Assembly (NCBI RefSeq): GCF_030064165.1
Contig: NZ_CP125947.1
Coordinates: forward strand, 62,001 to 126,000
Reading direction: 5' to 3'
Source: Comamonas resistens
GTDB lineage: Bacteria > Pseudomonadota > Gammaproteobacteria > Burkholderiales > Burkholderiaceae_C
DNA length: 64,000 nucleotides
A model generated the notes under the pieces. It was not told the DNA's origin, ran no database searches, and saw nothing but the letters and a program-made list of their open reading frames with translations. Positions 41,730 through 50,283 of this stretch are shown piece after piece (position 1 is the stretch's first letter; the number at the start of each line of letters is the position of its first letter). The translations under genes were made by a program, and so were the position numbers.

Positions 41730-42635
41730 ATGGATCAGTTAGACATGGCAGCCACGGTGGTTGCAGACATGGACGAAGCGGGTAAAAGTCCGCTGCTTCA
41801 GGCCTTGGGCGAGCGGGTGCGCAATCTGCGGGCTCGCCGTGGGCTGACGCGGCGCAGCCTGGCAGCGGCGGCTCAGGTATCTGAGCGGCATCTGGCCAAT
41901 CTGGAATACGGCACGGGCAATGTCTCCATCCTGGTGCTGCACCAGATTTCGCTGGCTTTGCAGTGCAGCATGGCCGAGTTGCTGGGGGATGTCAGCACCT
42001 CCAGTGCGGAATGGCTGCTGCTCAGGGAGATGCTGGAAGGGCGCAGCGAGGATGATCTGCATCGCGTGCGCATGGCCGCGGCCGAGCTGTTGGGCGCGGC
42101 GGCTGGCGCCGATCCGCATCGTGGCTCACGCATTGCGCTGATTGGCTTGCGCGGCGCGGGCAAGTCCACGCTGGGGCGCATGCTGGCAGAGCAGCTCGAT
42201 GTCCCGTTTCTCGAACTCAACCAGGAGATCGAACGCGTGGCGGGCTGCAGCGTGCGCGAGATCTATGACCTGTATGGCGCGGGAGCCTATCGCCGCTACG
42301 AGCGCAGGGCATTGGAAGAAGCGGTGCAGATCTACAGCGATGTGGTGATTGCAACGCCGGGGGGCATTGTTTCCGATCCCGCAACCTTCAATGTACTGTT
42401 GGGTCACTGCACCACGGTGTGGTTGCAGGCCAAGCCGGAGGAGCATATGGGCCGCGTGGTGGCACAGGGCGACACCCGCCCCATGGCGGCCAACCCCGAA
42501 GCCATGGACGATCTGCGTCGCATTCTGGACGGCCGCACGGCTTTTTACTCAAAGGCCGACCATTTGCTGGACACCAGCGGCAAAAGCCTGCAGCAAAGTG
42601 CCGGCGAGCTGCGTGCACTGGTGGCTGCCAGCTAG
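41730..42635 (+). CDS. boxR: BoxR/BzdR regulator: helix-turn-helix plus shikimate kinase-like domain
   Basis: A 301-residue two-domain repressor. Residues about 24-85 are a Cro/C1-type helix-turn-helix (LGERVRNLRARRGLTRRSLAAAAQVSERHLANLEYGTGNVS). From about 130 the protein is shikimate kinase-like, with Walker A GLRGAGKST (139-147) and ELNQEIERVAGCSVREIYDLYGAGAYRRYERRALEE. In BzdR and BoxR this second domain binds benzoyl-CoA and releases the repressor. Start 41730 has GGGGAG upstream. It is divergent from the PF16155-boxD-bclA transcript. Confidence 0.93.
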   Translation: MDQLDMAATVVADMDEAGKSPLLQALGERVRNLRARRGLTRRSLAAAAQVSERHLANLEYGTGNVSILVLHQISLALQCSMAELLGDVSTSSAEWLLLREMLEGRSEDDLHRVRMAAAELLGAAAGADPHRGSRIALIGLRGAGKSTLGRMLAEQLDVPFLELNQEIERVAGCSVREIYDLYGAGAYRRYERRALEEAVQIYSDVVIATPGGIVSDPATFNVLLGHCTTVWLQAKPEEHMGRVVAQGDTRPMAANPEAMDDLRRILDGRTAFYSKADHLLDTSGKSLQQSAGELRALVAAS

Positions 42636-42641
42636 GTCACG

Positions 42642-42697
42642 GCTTATGCAAATGAGGCCAAGGTAGCAGCCCTTGGCTCATGCTTGTTTGCGTAAGT
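42642..42697 (+). repeat. Palindrome-ended repeat (family R1), shortened copy
   Basis: Begins GCTTATGCAAATGAGGCCAAGG and ends TTTGCGTAAGT, 56 bp instead of 74; the middle is reduced. It lies between boxR and the M48 protease gene. Confidence 0.7.
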
Positions 42698-42707
42698 CTG
42701 AAAGGTA

Positions 42708-43553
42708 TTACCGGCGTCGTGCCTGCTCGTACAGCGACATGACGCGCGGCACATTGCTCTCCAGCTGGCGAATGCGGTCTGGCCCCGTGGGGTGGGTGGA
42801 GAGAAAGCCTATGCCGCCCTCGCCGGTGGCCTCGCCCATCTTGCGCCACAGGCTGACAGCCGCCTGCGGGTTGTAGCCGGCACGGGCGGCCAGCTCCAGC
42901 CCGACCAGATCGGCTTCGCTTTCGTCATTGCGGCTGAACTTGAGGCTCAGCAACTGACCGCCAAACCGCGCGGCCGCGCTGCTGATATCACCAAGGCCCA
43001 GCAACTGGGCGCCCAGAGAAATACCCAGGCTGGTGGCCTGATTCTTGGCCAGCTGCTCGCGGGAATGCTCGCGCAGCGCATGGGCCATCTCGTGGCCCAT
43101 GATCATGGCGATCTCGTCGTCGCTGAGCTTGAGCTGATCGATGATGCCGGTGAAGAAGGCAATCTTGCCGCCAGGCATGCAAAAAGCATTGATCTGTTTG
43201 CTGCCTATCAGGTTCACCTCCCAGCGCCACTGGCGGGCACGGTCGTTCCACTGAGCGGTATAGGGGATCAGGCGCTGGGCAATCGTGCGCAAGCGTTGCA
43301 ACTGGGCGTTGTCGCTGCCAGCCAGCGCCCCCTGAGCCTTGGCCTGCAGCAGCAGCTTCTGGTACTCGTCGGCAGAGGAGGTTTCCAGCGTCTCTGCCGG
43401 AATCAGGCGACGCAGATAGGACGCATTGCCCACATCCACCTGGGCCTGTGCGGCGCCCTGTGGCAATGCTGTGCAGGCCAATGCGAGCAGCAGTGGTGCA
43501 GAGGCCCGGCGCAAGGGCAAAATCAGGCGCTGAAATAGAGACTGGGCAAGCAT
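42708..43553 (-). CDS. M48-family metallopeptidase, periplasmic
   Basis: A 281-residue zinc protease. An N-terminal signal (about 1-38, ending QGAAQAQ) is followed by the peptidase domain. The zinc motif is HEMAH (154-158), and the third ligand lies in SRNDESEADLVGLELAARAGY. VNLIGSKQINAFCMPGGKIAFFTGIID is typical of the BepA/LoiP/YcaL group, which degrade misfolded outer-membrane proteins. The BepA-type TPR domain is missing, so it resembles YcaL/LoiP. It lies on the minus strand, downstream of an EamA exporter gene. Confidence 0.9.
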   Translation of the reverse strand: MLAQSLFQRLILPLRRASAPLLLALACTALPQGAAQAQVDVGNASYLRRLIPAETLETSSADEYQKLLLQAKAQGALAGSDNAQLQRLRTIAQRLIPYTAQWNDRARQWRWEVNLIGSKQINAFCMPGGKIAFFTGIIDQLKLSDDEIAMIMGHEMAHALREHSREQLAKNQATSLGISLGAQLLGLGDISSAAARFGGQLLSLKFSRNDESEADLVGLELAARAGYNPQAAVSLWRKMGEATGEGGIGFLSTHPTGPDRIRQLESNVPRVMSLYEQARRR

Positions 43554-43562
43554 GGCAGCAGT

Positions 43563-44498
43563 CTATTGCAGCGCTGTATTCCCGTGATTTCTGGTATCGC
43601 TTCTTTCGGCCTGCACGACCAGCCAGAGGCCTGCAATAACGGCCAGTAAACCCAGTATGGACCACCAGGCAGGGCGCTCTCCGACCACCAGCAGCGACAA
43701 TGCGAAAGCCGTGATGGGCTCGGCCTTGCTCAGCGCCACGCCGGTGGCTGCAGACATGCCGCGCAGCCCTACGGAGAACAGCAGGTAAGCCAGACCCGTG
43801 GCCACCACGCCCAGATACACCACCACAGCCCAGCCGCTGGCGCTGGCCTGTAGCGGTCCGCCCAGCCAGGCCGCAACCGGAAGAGAGAGCAGGGCAGAGC
43901 AGGCAAACACCCGGGCATTGACCGAGGCGACCCTGGCCTGCACTACCAGTGCCTGATTGACCAGCGCATAAGCGGCATAGGCCATGCCGGCAAGCAGACA
44001 CAAAGCCATGCCGCCCCAGGGCAGGTGTCGCGGGTCGCTGGCAGCCAGTGCCATGGCAATGCCGCCGGCAACGCCTGTGCATGTTCCCAGCCACCACTGC
44101 GGCCCAGGCATGCGCTGCTGCACAACGGCCTGCATCAGCCCGGCCCAGATGGGGCCGCTGCCAATGGCCAGTGCCGTGCCCAGCGCCACGCCGCTGGCCT
44201 TGACGCCTGCGAAAAAGCTGAGGTTGTAGACCGCCATGCATGCGCCGCAAAACAGGATGCGGCCATGGTGCATGGGCTGCCTGGCGTGGCCTCTGTCCAT
44301 GACAAAGGCCAGTGCAACAAAGAACAGCGCTGCCATGACCATGCGCAATGCGCCTACCCAGTAGGGCGAGAACTGTGCGGGCGCAAAGTGCTGCGCCGTG
44401 CCTGTGGTGCCCCAGAGCATGGCGGCAGCCAGCACCAGGCCAACAGGGCCTATGGCTGTGCGGGTGGACAGGGGCGAAGACAGAGAGCTGCTGGACAT
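43563..44498 (-). CDS. EamA-family membrane exporter
   Basis: A 311-residue drug/metabolite transporter with about ten transmembrane helices in two EamA repeats (GLVLAAAMLWGTTGTAQHFAP near the start, and AATGLAYLLFSVGLRGMSAATGVALSKAEPITAF in the second). Such proteins export amino acids or other metabolites. Start may be 44498 or 44513; neither has a clear ribosome site. It ends ten bp from the M48 gene and begins 65 bp from the AraC-type regulator end, on the same strand, so the two regulator-exporter genes probably work together. Confidence 0.85.
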   Translation of the reverse strand: MSSSSLSSPLSTRTAIGPVGLVLAAAMLWGTTGTAQHFAPAQFSPYWVGALRMVMAALFFVALAFVMDRGHARQPMHHGRILFCGACMAVYNLSFFAGVKASGVALGTALAIGSGPIWAGLMQAVVQQRMPGPQWWLGTCTGVAGGIAMALAASDPRHLPWGGMALCLLAGMAYAAYALVNQALVVQARVASVNARVFACSALLSLPVAAWLGGPLQASASGWAVVVYLGVVATGLAYLLFSVGLRGMSAATGVALSKAEPITAFALSLLVVGERPAWWSILGLLAVIAGLWLVVQAERSDTRNHGNTALQ

Positions 44499-44562
44499 GA
44501 TGGCTGCAATCATGCGCGGCAGCGCAAGCGGAACTATCGAGAAACGCTTGAGCTGAGGCGAA

Positions 44563-45261
44563 TCAGCGACTGGCTTTGAGCTGGCGCGATCTGAGGCCGC
44601 GGTCGCGGCGCAGCGCATAAGCCAGTGCGCTGGCCGAGGCATAGCCGCAGCGCAAGGCAGTGGCCTCCAGTGCGGCGCCCTGGCGCAGCTGCTGGCAGGC
44701 CGCATCGAGACGCAGATTGCGCAACCAGTCCTGCGGTGTGTTGGCGGTCAGCTCCACGAAGCGGGCATGGAACTGGGCCACGCTCAGGTGAACCATGGCG
44801 GCCAGCCTGGCTGTGGGCCAGCTTTCATGCAGGGCGGCCTGCACCTGCTGCTGCAACAGCTGCAGATTCAGTGCCCGGCGCTGCAGCAGCGAGGGGGCTT
44901 GAAGCACCAGCGCCATCTGGGCGGCGGCAGACAGGCTGGAGACGGGAAAGCGCAGCGGCGGCGGAACGGCAAAGCGGCGCAGCTTGTCCAGGCCCGAGGC
45001 CATGGGCGCATCGATCACGAACACCTGGGTTTGCGGCTGGGCCAGATAGCCATGAGCGGTGCCGGCGGGGATGACCATGCCGCAGGCGCTGTCCACAAAA
45101 CTGGATTGGCCGGAGACTTCCAGCTCCATGCGGCCCTGCAGTGCAAACAGAATCTGGGCGTGCTCGTGAGCATGGGCCTGATGCTCGCCGCTGTAACTGC
45201 GCACCGATGCCTGTGCCTGCTCAAGCGCAGGGTGGGCGGCGAAAGTCTTGCGGAATTGCAT
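44563..45261 (-). CDS. AraC-family regulator with N-terminal cupin
   Basis: A 232-residue regulator. The first half is a cupin (HAHEHAQILFALQGRMELEV and VIPAGTAHGYLAQPQ), the second an AraC helix-turn-helix pair (RLAAMVHLSVAQFHARFVELTANTPQDWLRNLRLDAACQQL and ATALRCGYASASALAYALRRDRGLRSRQL). The last repeat is GYASASALAYALRRDRGLR, near the usual GFxSxSxFxxxFKxxxG. It probably controls the EamA exporter downstream on the same strand. Confidence 0.88.
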   Translation of the reverse strand: MQFRKTFAAHPALEQAQASVRSYSGEHQAHAHEHAQILFALQGRMELEVSGQSSFVDSACGMVIPAGTAHGYLAQPQTQVFVIDAPMASGLDKLRRFAVPPPLRFPVSSLSAAAQMALVLQAPSLLQRRALNLQLLQQQVQAALHESWPTARLAAMVHLSVAQFHARFVELTANTPQDWLRNLRLDAACQQLRQGAALEATALRCGYASASALAYALRRDRGLRSRQLKASR

Positions 45262-45364
45262 GGATGGGCAGGTGGAGCGTGGTGGTCAGTGAGGGCACGC
45301 CATGGTAGTGCGAGGGCTAATGCCTGTGCAACCGATAATGCCTCGTGCCCTCAAGAGCCAGACC

Positions 45365-46720
45365 ATGACCGAGTCCTCCAAATCCAACAACACCGCTTTC
45401 AACACAGAAGATGTCGCACCCAAGACCAGCTGGGCCCAGGCATTGAGGATCTATGTGCAGCCCACCAGCTTGCGCATGCTGGCACTGGGCTTCTCTGCGG
45501 GCCTGCCGCCGCTGCTGGTGCTGGGCACCTTGAGCTTCTGGCTGCGCGAGGCCGATATCGATCGCACCACGATTGGCTTTCTGAGCTGGGTCGGCTTGGC
45601 CTATGCCTTCAAGTGGGTGTGGTCGCCGCTGGTGGACCGTCTGCCCTTGCCTGTCATGAACCGTCTGCTGGGGCGGCGGCGCAGCTGGCTGCTGTTTGCG
45701 CAGCTGGTGATTGCAGCGGGCCTGTTGGGCATGTCCTTCATGGACCCCAAACAGTCGCTGCAGGCACTGGTCATCTGCGCCGTGGTCGTGGCCTTTGGCT
45801 CGGCCACGCAGGATATTGCGCTCGATGCCTACCGTATCGAGTCGGCCAAGCTCGACGATCAGGCAGCGCTGGCCGCGTCCTACCAGAGCGGCTATCGGCT
45901 GGCCATGATCTGGGCCGGAGCCGGTGTGCTGTGGGTGGCTTCCAAGGTGCAGGGCGGCGGCGCGGGCTATGTGCTGCATGCCTGGCATGTGGCTTATAGC
46001 GTCATGGCTTCCAGCATGCTGGTGGGCATGTGCACGGTGCTGCTCTCGCCCGAGCCCCTGGCGCGGCCCATGGCCCCCGCCCGCAATGCGCAGGAATGGA
46101 TCAAGGGTGCGCTGGTTGCCCCGTTTGCCGACTTCATTCGTCGCTACCGCTGGCAGGCCTTGCTGCTGCTGGCGTTGATCGGTTTGTACCGGGTCAGCGA
46201 TGTGGTCATGGGCATCATGGCCAACCCGTTCTATGTGGACATGGGTTACACCAAGGATGAGGTGGCCGCAGTGTCCAAGGTGTTTGGGGTGATCATGACG
46301 CTGCTGGGCGCTTTTGTGGGCGGCACCATGGCGGCGCGCTGGGGGGTGATGCGCATTCTGATGCTGGGCGCCGTGCTGTCAGCCTGTACCAATGTGCTGT
46401 TTGCCTGGCTGTCCACACGCGGACATGACCTGACGGCGCTGATCTGGGTCATCAGTGCCGACAATCTGGCGGGCGGTATTGCCTCGGCCGCGTTCATTGC
46501 CTATCTGTCCGGCCTGACCAATGTGCAGTACTCGGCCACGCAGTATGCGCTGTTCAGTTCCATGATGAATCTGGCGCCCAAGTGGCTGGCCGGCTTCTCG
46601 GGCGCTTTTGTGGACAGCTATGGTTACCAGGCGTTTTTCCACACCACGGCCATGATGGGCGTGCCGGTATTACTGCTGATCTATCTGGTTTCAAGAGTGA
46701 AAATGGACGCTAACGCTTGA
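45365..46720 (+). CDS. ampG: AmpG-family muropeptide permease
   Basis: A 451-residue major facilitator with about 12-14 transmembrane segments. LRMLALGFSAGLPPLLVLGTLSFWLREADIDRTTIGFLSWVGLAYAFKWVWSPLVDR is the AmpG signature, and ATQDIALDAYRIE the intracellular loop. AmpG carries GlcNAc-anhMurNAc peptides into the cytoplasm for cell-wall recycling, which also links to beta-lactamase induction. ATG 45365 is chosen; the frame is open to 45302. It is divergent from the AraC gene; a two-component system follows. Confidence 0.9.
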   Translation: MTESSKSNNTAFNTEDVAPKTSWAQALRIYVQPTSLRMLALGFSAGLPPLLVLGTLSFWLREADIDRTTIGFLSWVGLAYAFKWVWSPLVDRLPLPVMNRLLGRRRSWLLFAQLVIAAGLLGMSFMDPKQSLQALVICAVVVAFGSATQDIALDAYRIESAKLDDQAALAASYQSGYRLAMIWAGAGVLWVASKVQGGGAGYVLHAWHVAYSVMASSMLVGMCTVLLSPEPLARPMAPARNAQEWIKGALVAPFADFIRRYRWQALLLLALIGLYRVSDVVMGIMANPFYVDMGYTKDEVAAVSKVFGVIMTLLGAFVGGTMAARWGVMRILMLGAVLSACTNVLFAWLSTRGHDLTALIWVISADNLAGGIASAAFIAYLSGLTNVQYSATQYALFSSMMNLAPKWLAGFSGAFVDSYGYQAFFHTTAMMGVPVLLLIYLVSRVKMDANA

Positions 46721-46723
46721 TGG

Positions 46724-46740
46724 TCAAGCGCAGATAGCTA
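46724..46740 (-). repeat. TAGCTGC-type repeat (family R3), partial
   Basis: TAGCTATCTGCGCTTGA on the minus strand, immediately after ampG. Confidence 0.4.
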
Positions 46741-46763
46741 TTGTTTTTGCTGAATGTAAAGCG

Positions 46764-46778
46764 TTTACCCAACTTTAC
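46764..46778 (-). promoter_or_regulatory. CpxR-type box GTAAA-N5-GTAAA before response regulator
   Basis: The minus strand reads GTAAA-GTTGG-GTAAA. This is the consensus arrangement of a CpxR box, about 70 bp upstream of the response-regulator start; a further GTAAA at 46756 makes a GTAAA-N3-TTTAC dyad beside it. Autoregulation by this regulator is inferred. Confidence 0.55.
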
Positions 46779-46846
46779 GCAGCAGACAAGCGCAGCTCAC
46801 GCGCGTGTTTCAGCATGCAGGCATGAACCAACCGCAAGGCGCGAGC

Positions 46847-47593
46847 ATGACTACACTGCCTTCTATGAGCACGCACCAACTTCTGATGATTGAGGACGAC
46901 GTTCGCCTGGCCCAAATGGTGAGCGACTATCTGGGCAACAACGGTCTGGAGGTCAACCACCAGGCCGACGGGAAAAGCGGCCTGGAACAGTTGCAGCCTG
47001 CTGACGGCTCCAGTGCGGAGCCACCGGATCTGGTCATCCTGGACCTGATGCTGCCCGATATGGATGGGCTGGAGGTCTGCCGCCGCATTCGTTCCATGAG
47101 TGGGGCTACGGCCCAGGTGCCTGTGCTGATGCTGACCGCCAAGGGTGACCCCATGGACCGCATCATCGGCCTGGAGCTGGGGGCCGACGATTATCTGCCC
47201 AAGCCTTTCGAGCCGCGTGAACTGCTGGCCCGCATCCGCGCCATCCTGAGGCGCAAGGGCAGTGATGGCCCCGCGCCATCGGCTTCCGTGATGCGCTTTG
47301 GCAGCCTGGAAATCGACCGTGATGCGCGCACCGTGGCCGTGGGCGAGCAGCCTGCCGACCTGACCTCCTACCAGTTCGATCTGTTGGTGGCGCTGGCTGA
47401 GCGCGCGGGCCGCGTGCTGACGCGCGACCAGATCATGGAGGCCGTGCGCGGCCGGGAGCTGGAGGCCTTTGACCGCTCCATCGACGTACACATGGGCCGC
47501 ATCCGCGCGGCCATCGAGGCCGATCCCAAGAACCCCAAACGCATCCTCACGGTGCGCGGCGTGGGTTATGTTTTTGCCAAGCAACAAGACTGA
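46847..47593 (+). CDS. OmpR-family response regulator (RstA/CpxR-like)
   Basis: A 248-residue regulator with receiver and winged-helix DNA-binding domains. The receiver has MIEDDVRLAQMV, phosphoacceptor Asp66 in LVILDLMLPDMDGLEV, and the conserved Thr and Lys in LMLTAKG and LPKPFEPRELLARI. The C-terminal domain (about 145-245) has VLTRDQIMEAVRGRELEAFDRSIDVHMGRIRAAIEADPKNPKRILTVRGVGYVF, which resembles RstA and CpxR. Three ATGs (46823, 46847, 46865) are possible. A GTAAA-N5-GTAAA site lies upstream. Its stop overlaps the kinase start by one base (TGATG). Confidence 0.93.
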   Translation: MTTLPSMSTHQLLMIEDDVRLAQMVSDYLGNNGLEVNHQADGKSGLEQLQPADGSSAEPPDLVILDLMLPDMDGLEVCRRIRSMSGATAQVPVLMLTAKGDPMDRIIGLELGADDYLPKPFEPRELLARIRAILRRKGSDGPAPSASVMRFGSLEIDRDARTVAVGEQPADLTSYQFDLLVALAERAGRVLTRDQIMEAVRGRELEAFDRSIDVHMGRIRAAIEADPKNPKRILTVRGVGYVFAKQQD

Positions 47594-48813
47594 TGAAACT
47601 GCTGCATGTTTTCTCGCAGCGCCTGTATCTGCGCATCTGGCTGGCCGTGGTGGTCGGCGTGGCGGCGCTGACGCTGTGCGTGGCCTGGGCCTGGAAGATT
47701 GCCGAAGAGCAGCGCGCTCAGAACAGCAGCACGCCACCGTCGCGTGAAATGGTGATGCGTGGGCCGGACGGCAATGTGCTGGTCGAAGGCCGCGGCACGC
47801 GCGTGCCGGGTTCGCCCGGCGATGGGGTGAGCTTTGAGATTGCCGGCAATGATGGCAAGGCCTATGAGCTGTGGCTGGCCCCGCGCGAATGGCGTGAAGG
47901 CCGTCCCCCGCCGCGTGATGGTGCGGTTGCCTTCTGGCTGCGTCCGCCGTTCGGCTTTTTGTGGATGCTGGGCCTGGTGGGGATTGCGGTGATTGTGGGT
48001 GTGTTTCCCATCATCCGTCGCCTGCTCAAGCGCTTGGAGAACTTGCAGCGTGGCGTGAAGCGCTTCGGTGAGGGCGATCTGTCGGTGCGCGTGCCGGAGC
48101 ATGGGCATGACGAAGTGGCTGACCTGGCCCACCAGTTCAATGCGGCAGCGGCCCGTATCGAGACGCTGATGACTTCCCACAAATCCTTGCTGGCCAATGC
48201 CTCGCATGAGCTGCGCTCACCGCTGACACGCATTCGCATGGGCCTGGAATTCATGGGCAACGATCCGGCCAGTGCACGGGCCAAGGCCGAGATACAGCGC
48301 AATATTTCCGAACTCGATCAGCTGGTGGATGAAATTCTGCTGGCCAGCCGTCTCGACACCCGCGAGGTCGATGTCGGCATGGTGGAGTCTGTCGACCTGA
48401 TCGGCCTGGCGGCCGAGGAATGCGCGCGCATTGATGCCGAGCTCGATGTGCTGACGGACGGTCCGCTGGATGTGCAAGGTATTTCCAAACTGCTGCGTCG
48501 CGCGGTGCGCAATCTGCTGGAGAACGCGCGCCGCTACAGCCAGGGTGAAATCCAGCTGACGTTGGAGAAACAGGACCATTCGGTGGAAATCCGTGTGGAA
48601 GACCATGGTCCCGGCGTTCCTCGAGAGCAGCGCGAACGCATTTTTGAAAAATTCTACCGGCTGCCGGGTGCCAGCGAGCGGTCCGGCGGCGTGGGCCTGG
48701 GGCTGTCGCTGGTGCGCTCGATTGCGGAGCGACATGGTGGCACGGTGCACTGTGAAGCACGCCAGGACGGCCGCAGCGGGGCGAGCTTTGTGATCTGTTT
48801 GCCGTTGTCTTGA
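47593..48813 (+). CDS. Membrane sensor histidine kinase
   Basis: A 406-residue HAMP-type kinase, partner of the preceding regulator. Transmembrane segments lie at about 14-36 and 120-140; the periplasmic loop between them has REMVMRGPDGNVLVEGRGTRVPG and a proline-rich PPPRD part. HAMP follows, then the HisKA box SHELRSPLTRIRMG with phospho-acceptor His205. N box NLLENARRYS, G1 DHGPGVPREQRERIFEKFYR and G2 GVGLGLSLVRS are intact. RstB/CpxA/BaeS-like; the signal is probably envelope stress or a divalent cation, inferred. A strong terminator follows. Confidence 0.92.
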   Translation: MKLLHVFSQRLYLRIWLAVVVGVAALTLCVAWAWKIAEEQRAQNSSTPPSREMVMRGPDGNVLVEGRGTRVPGSPGDGVSFEIAGNDGKAYELWLAPREWREGRPPPRDGAVAFWLRPPFGFLWMLGLVGIAVIVGVFPIIRRLLKRLENLQRGVKRFGEGDLSVRVPEHGHDEVADLAHQFNAAAARIETLMTSHKSLLANASHELRSPLTRIRMGLEFMGNDPASARAKAEIQRNISELDQLVDEILLASRLDTREVDVGMVESVDLIGLAAEECARIDAELDVLTDGPLDVQGISKLLRRAVRNLLENARRYSQGEIQLTLEKQDHSVEIRVEDHGPGVPREQRERIFEKFYRLPGASERSGGVGLGLSLVRSIAERHGGTVHCEARQDGRSGASFVICLPLS

Positions 48814-48825
48814 GCCACCGTCCAG

Positions 48826-48864
48826 AAAAAAGCCCCGCAGACTCTGGCCTGTGGGGCTTTTTTT
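48826..48864. terminator. Bidirectional intrinsic terminator
   Basis: AAAAAAGCCCCGCAG and CTGTGGGGCTTTTTTT form the stem. It ends the kinase gene on the plus strand and the ugd gene on the minus strand. The R4 element begins four bases after the T-run. Confidence 0.9.
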
Positions 48865-48868
48865 GTTG

Positions 48869-48944
48869 CCGGGCCGCCCCGAGACAAAAATGCCCCTCGG
48901 GGGAGCGGCCACACGCCAGTGGGTAAGCGTGGGGGCATTTTTGT
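48869..48944 (+). repeat. Terminator-linked structured repeat (family R4), copy B
   Basis: Starts CCGGGCCGCCCCGAGACA. ACAAAAATGCCCC (48884-48896) pairs perfectly with GGGGCATTTTTGT (48932-48944). It corresponds to copy A with compensatory base changes in the closing stem. Confidence 0.8.
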
Positions 48945-48945
48945 T

Positions 48946-50283
48946 TCAGCGCGGTTGCTGGGCGGGGCGACCGATGGAGACATAGCCCAGGCCATGGCTG
49001 GCAGGCAGGGCTGGCTCGTAAAGGTTGCGGCCGTCAAAAATCATTTTGTCGTTCAGCGTGGCGGCCAGAAGGTCAAAGTCCGGTGCGCGGAAGACCTGCC
49101 ACTCGGTCACGATGGTCAAGCAGTCGGCACCTTGCACGGCAGCTTGTGGGCTGTCCACCAGTTCAAGATCCATCCGCTCGCCATAAATGCGGCGTGCCTC
49201 CTTCATGGCCACGGGGTCGTAGGCTTTGACCTTGGCGCCAGCAGCCCAGAGTGATTCCAGCAGATTGCGGCTTGGAGCCTCGCGCATGTCATCGGTGTTG
49301 GGCTTGAAAGCCAGGCCCCAGACGGCGATGGTCTTGCCTTCGAGCCTGCCGTTGTAGAACGCATGGATGCGTTCAAACAGCACCTTGCGCTGCGCGTGGT
49401 TTCGGTCTTCCACCGCGTTGAGCAGCAAGGGCTCGAATTCCACTTCCTTGGCGGTGTGGATCAGGGCCTTCACATCTTTGGGGAAGCAGCTGCCGCCATA
49501 GCCTACGCCAGGGTAGATGAAGTGGTAGCCGATGCGCGGATCGCTGCCAATGCCGCGGCGCACGGCCTCCACATTGGCGCCCAGCTTCTCTGCCAGGTTG
49601 GCGATCTCGTTCATGAAGCTGATCTTGGTCGCCAGCATGGCGTTTGCCGCGTATTTGGTCAGCTCGGCGCTTCGGACATCCATTACCACGATCTTGTCAC
49701 GATTGCGGTTGAATGGAGCATAGAGCTCGCGCAGCTTGGATTCGGAAGCCGGGTTGCTGGTACCGATGATGATGCGGTCCGGACGCTGGCAGTCGCCCAG
49801 CGCGGCACCTTCCTTGAGGAACTCGGGGTTGGAGACCACGTCAAACGGATGCTGGACGCCGCGCTGAGCAAGACCTTCGGCGATCACGGCCGAGACCTTG
49901 TCCGCCGTGCCCACGGGGACCGTCGATTTGTTGATGACGATGCGCGGGCCGTCCATATGTCGGGCAATCGTGCGGGCCACGGCAAGCACGTATTGGAGGT
50001 CGGCGCTGCCATCCTCGTCGGGAGGTGTGCCCACAGCCAGGAAGATCACCTCACTGTGAGCCACGCCTTCTGCGGCGTCGGTGGTGAATTGCAAACGGCC
50101 CAGTTGCTGGTTGTTGATGACGAGAGCATCGAGGCCCGGTTCGTGGATGGGGATCTGGCCGGCCTTGAGTGCCGCAACCTTTTTTTCATCCACATCCACG
50201 CAGAGTACCTGGTGGCCGACGTCAGCCAGTACGGCTCCTTGCACCAGACCGACATAGCCGGTTCCAAAAACAGTGACTTTCAT
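48946..50283 (-). CDS. ugd: UDP-glucose 6-dehydrogenase
   Basis: A 445-residue dehydrogenase. [35 protein letters not shown] is the NAD site, STVPVGTAD and [24 protein letters not shown] the substrate region, and [16 protein letters not shown] carries the catalytic cysteine. It makes UDP-glucuronate. The start at 50283 has the family N-terminus; its ATG overlaps the epimerase stop by 4 nt (ATGA), so the epimerase, ugd and the GT39 gene upstream are one translationally coupled operon. Confidence 0.95.
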   Translation of the reverse strand: MKVTVFGTGYVGLVQGAVLADVGHQVLCVDVDEKKVAALKAGQIPIHEPGLDALVINNQQLGRLQFTTDAAEGVAHSEVIFLAVGTPPDEDGSADLQYVLAVARTIARHMDGPRIVINKSTVPVGTADKVSAVIAEGLAQRGVQHPFDVVSNPEFLKEGAALGDCQRPDRIIIGTSNPASESKLRELYAPFNRNRDKIVVMDVRSAELTKYAANAMLATKISFMNEIANLAEKLGANVEAVRRGIGSDPRIGYHFIYPGVGYGGSCFPKDVKALIHTAKEVEFEPLLLNAVEDRNHAQRKVLFERIHAFYNGRLEGKTIAVWGLAFKPNTDDMREAPSRNLLESLWAAGAKVKAYDPVAMKEARRIYGERMDLELVDSPQAAVQGADCLTIVTEWQVFRAPDFDLLAATLNDKMIFDGRNLYEPALPASHGLGYVSIGRPAQQPR

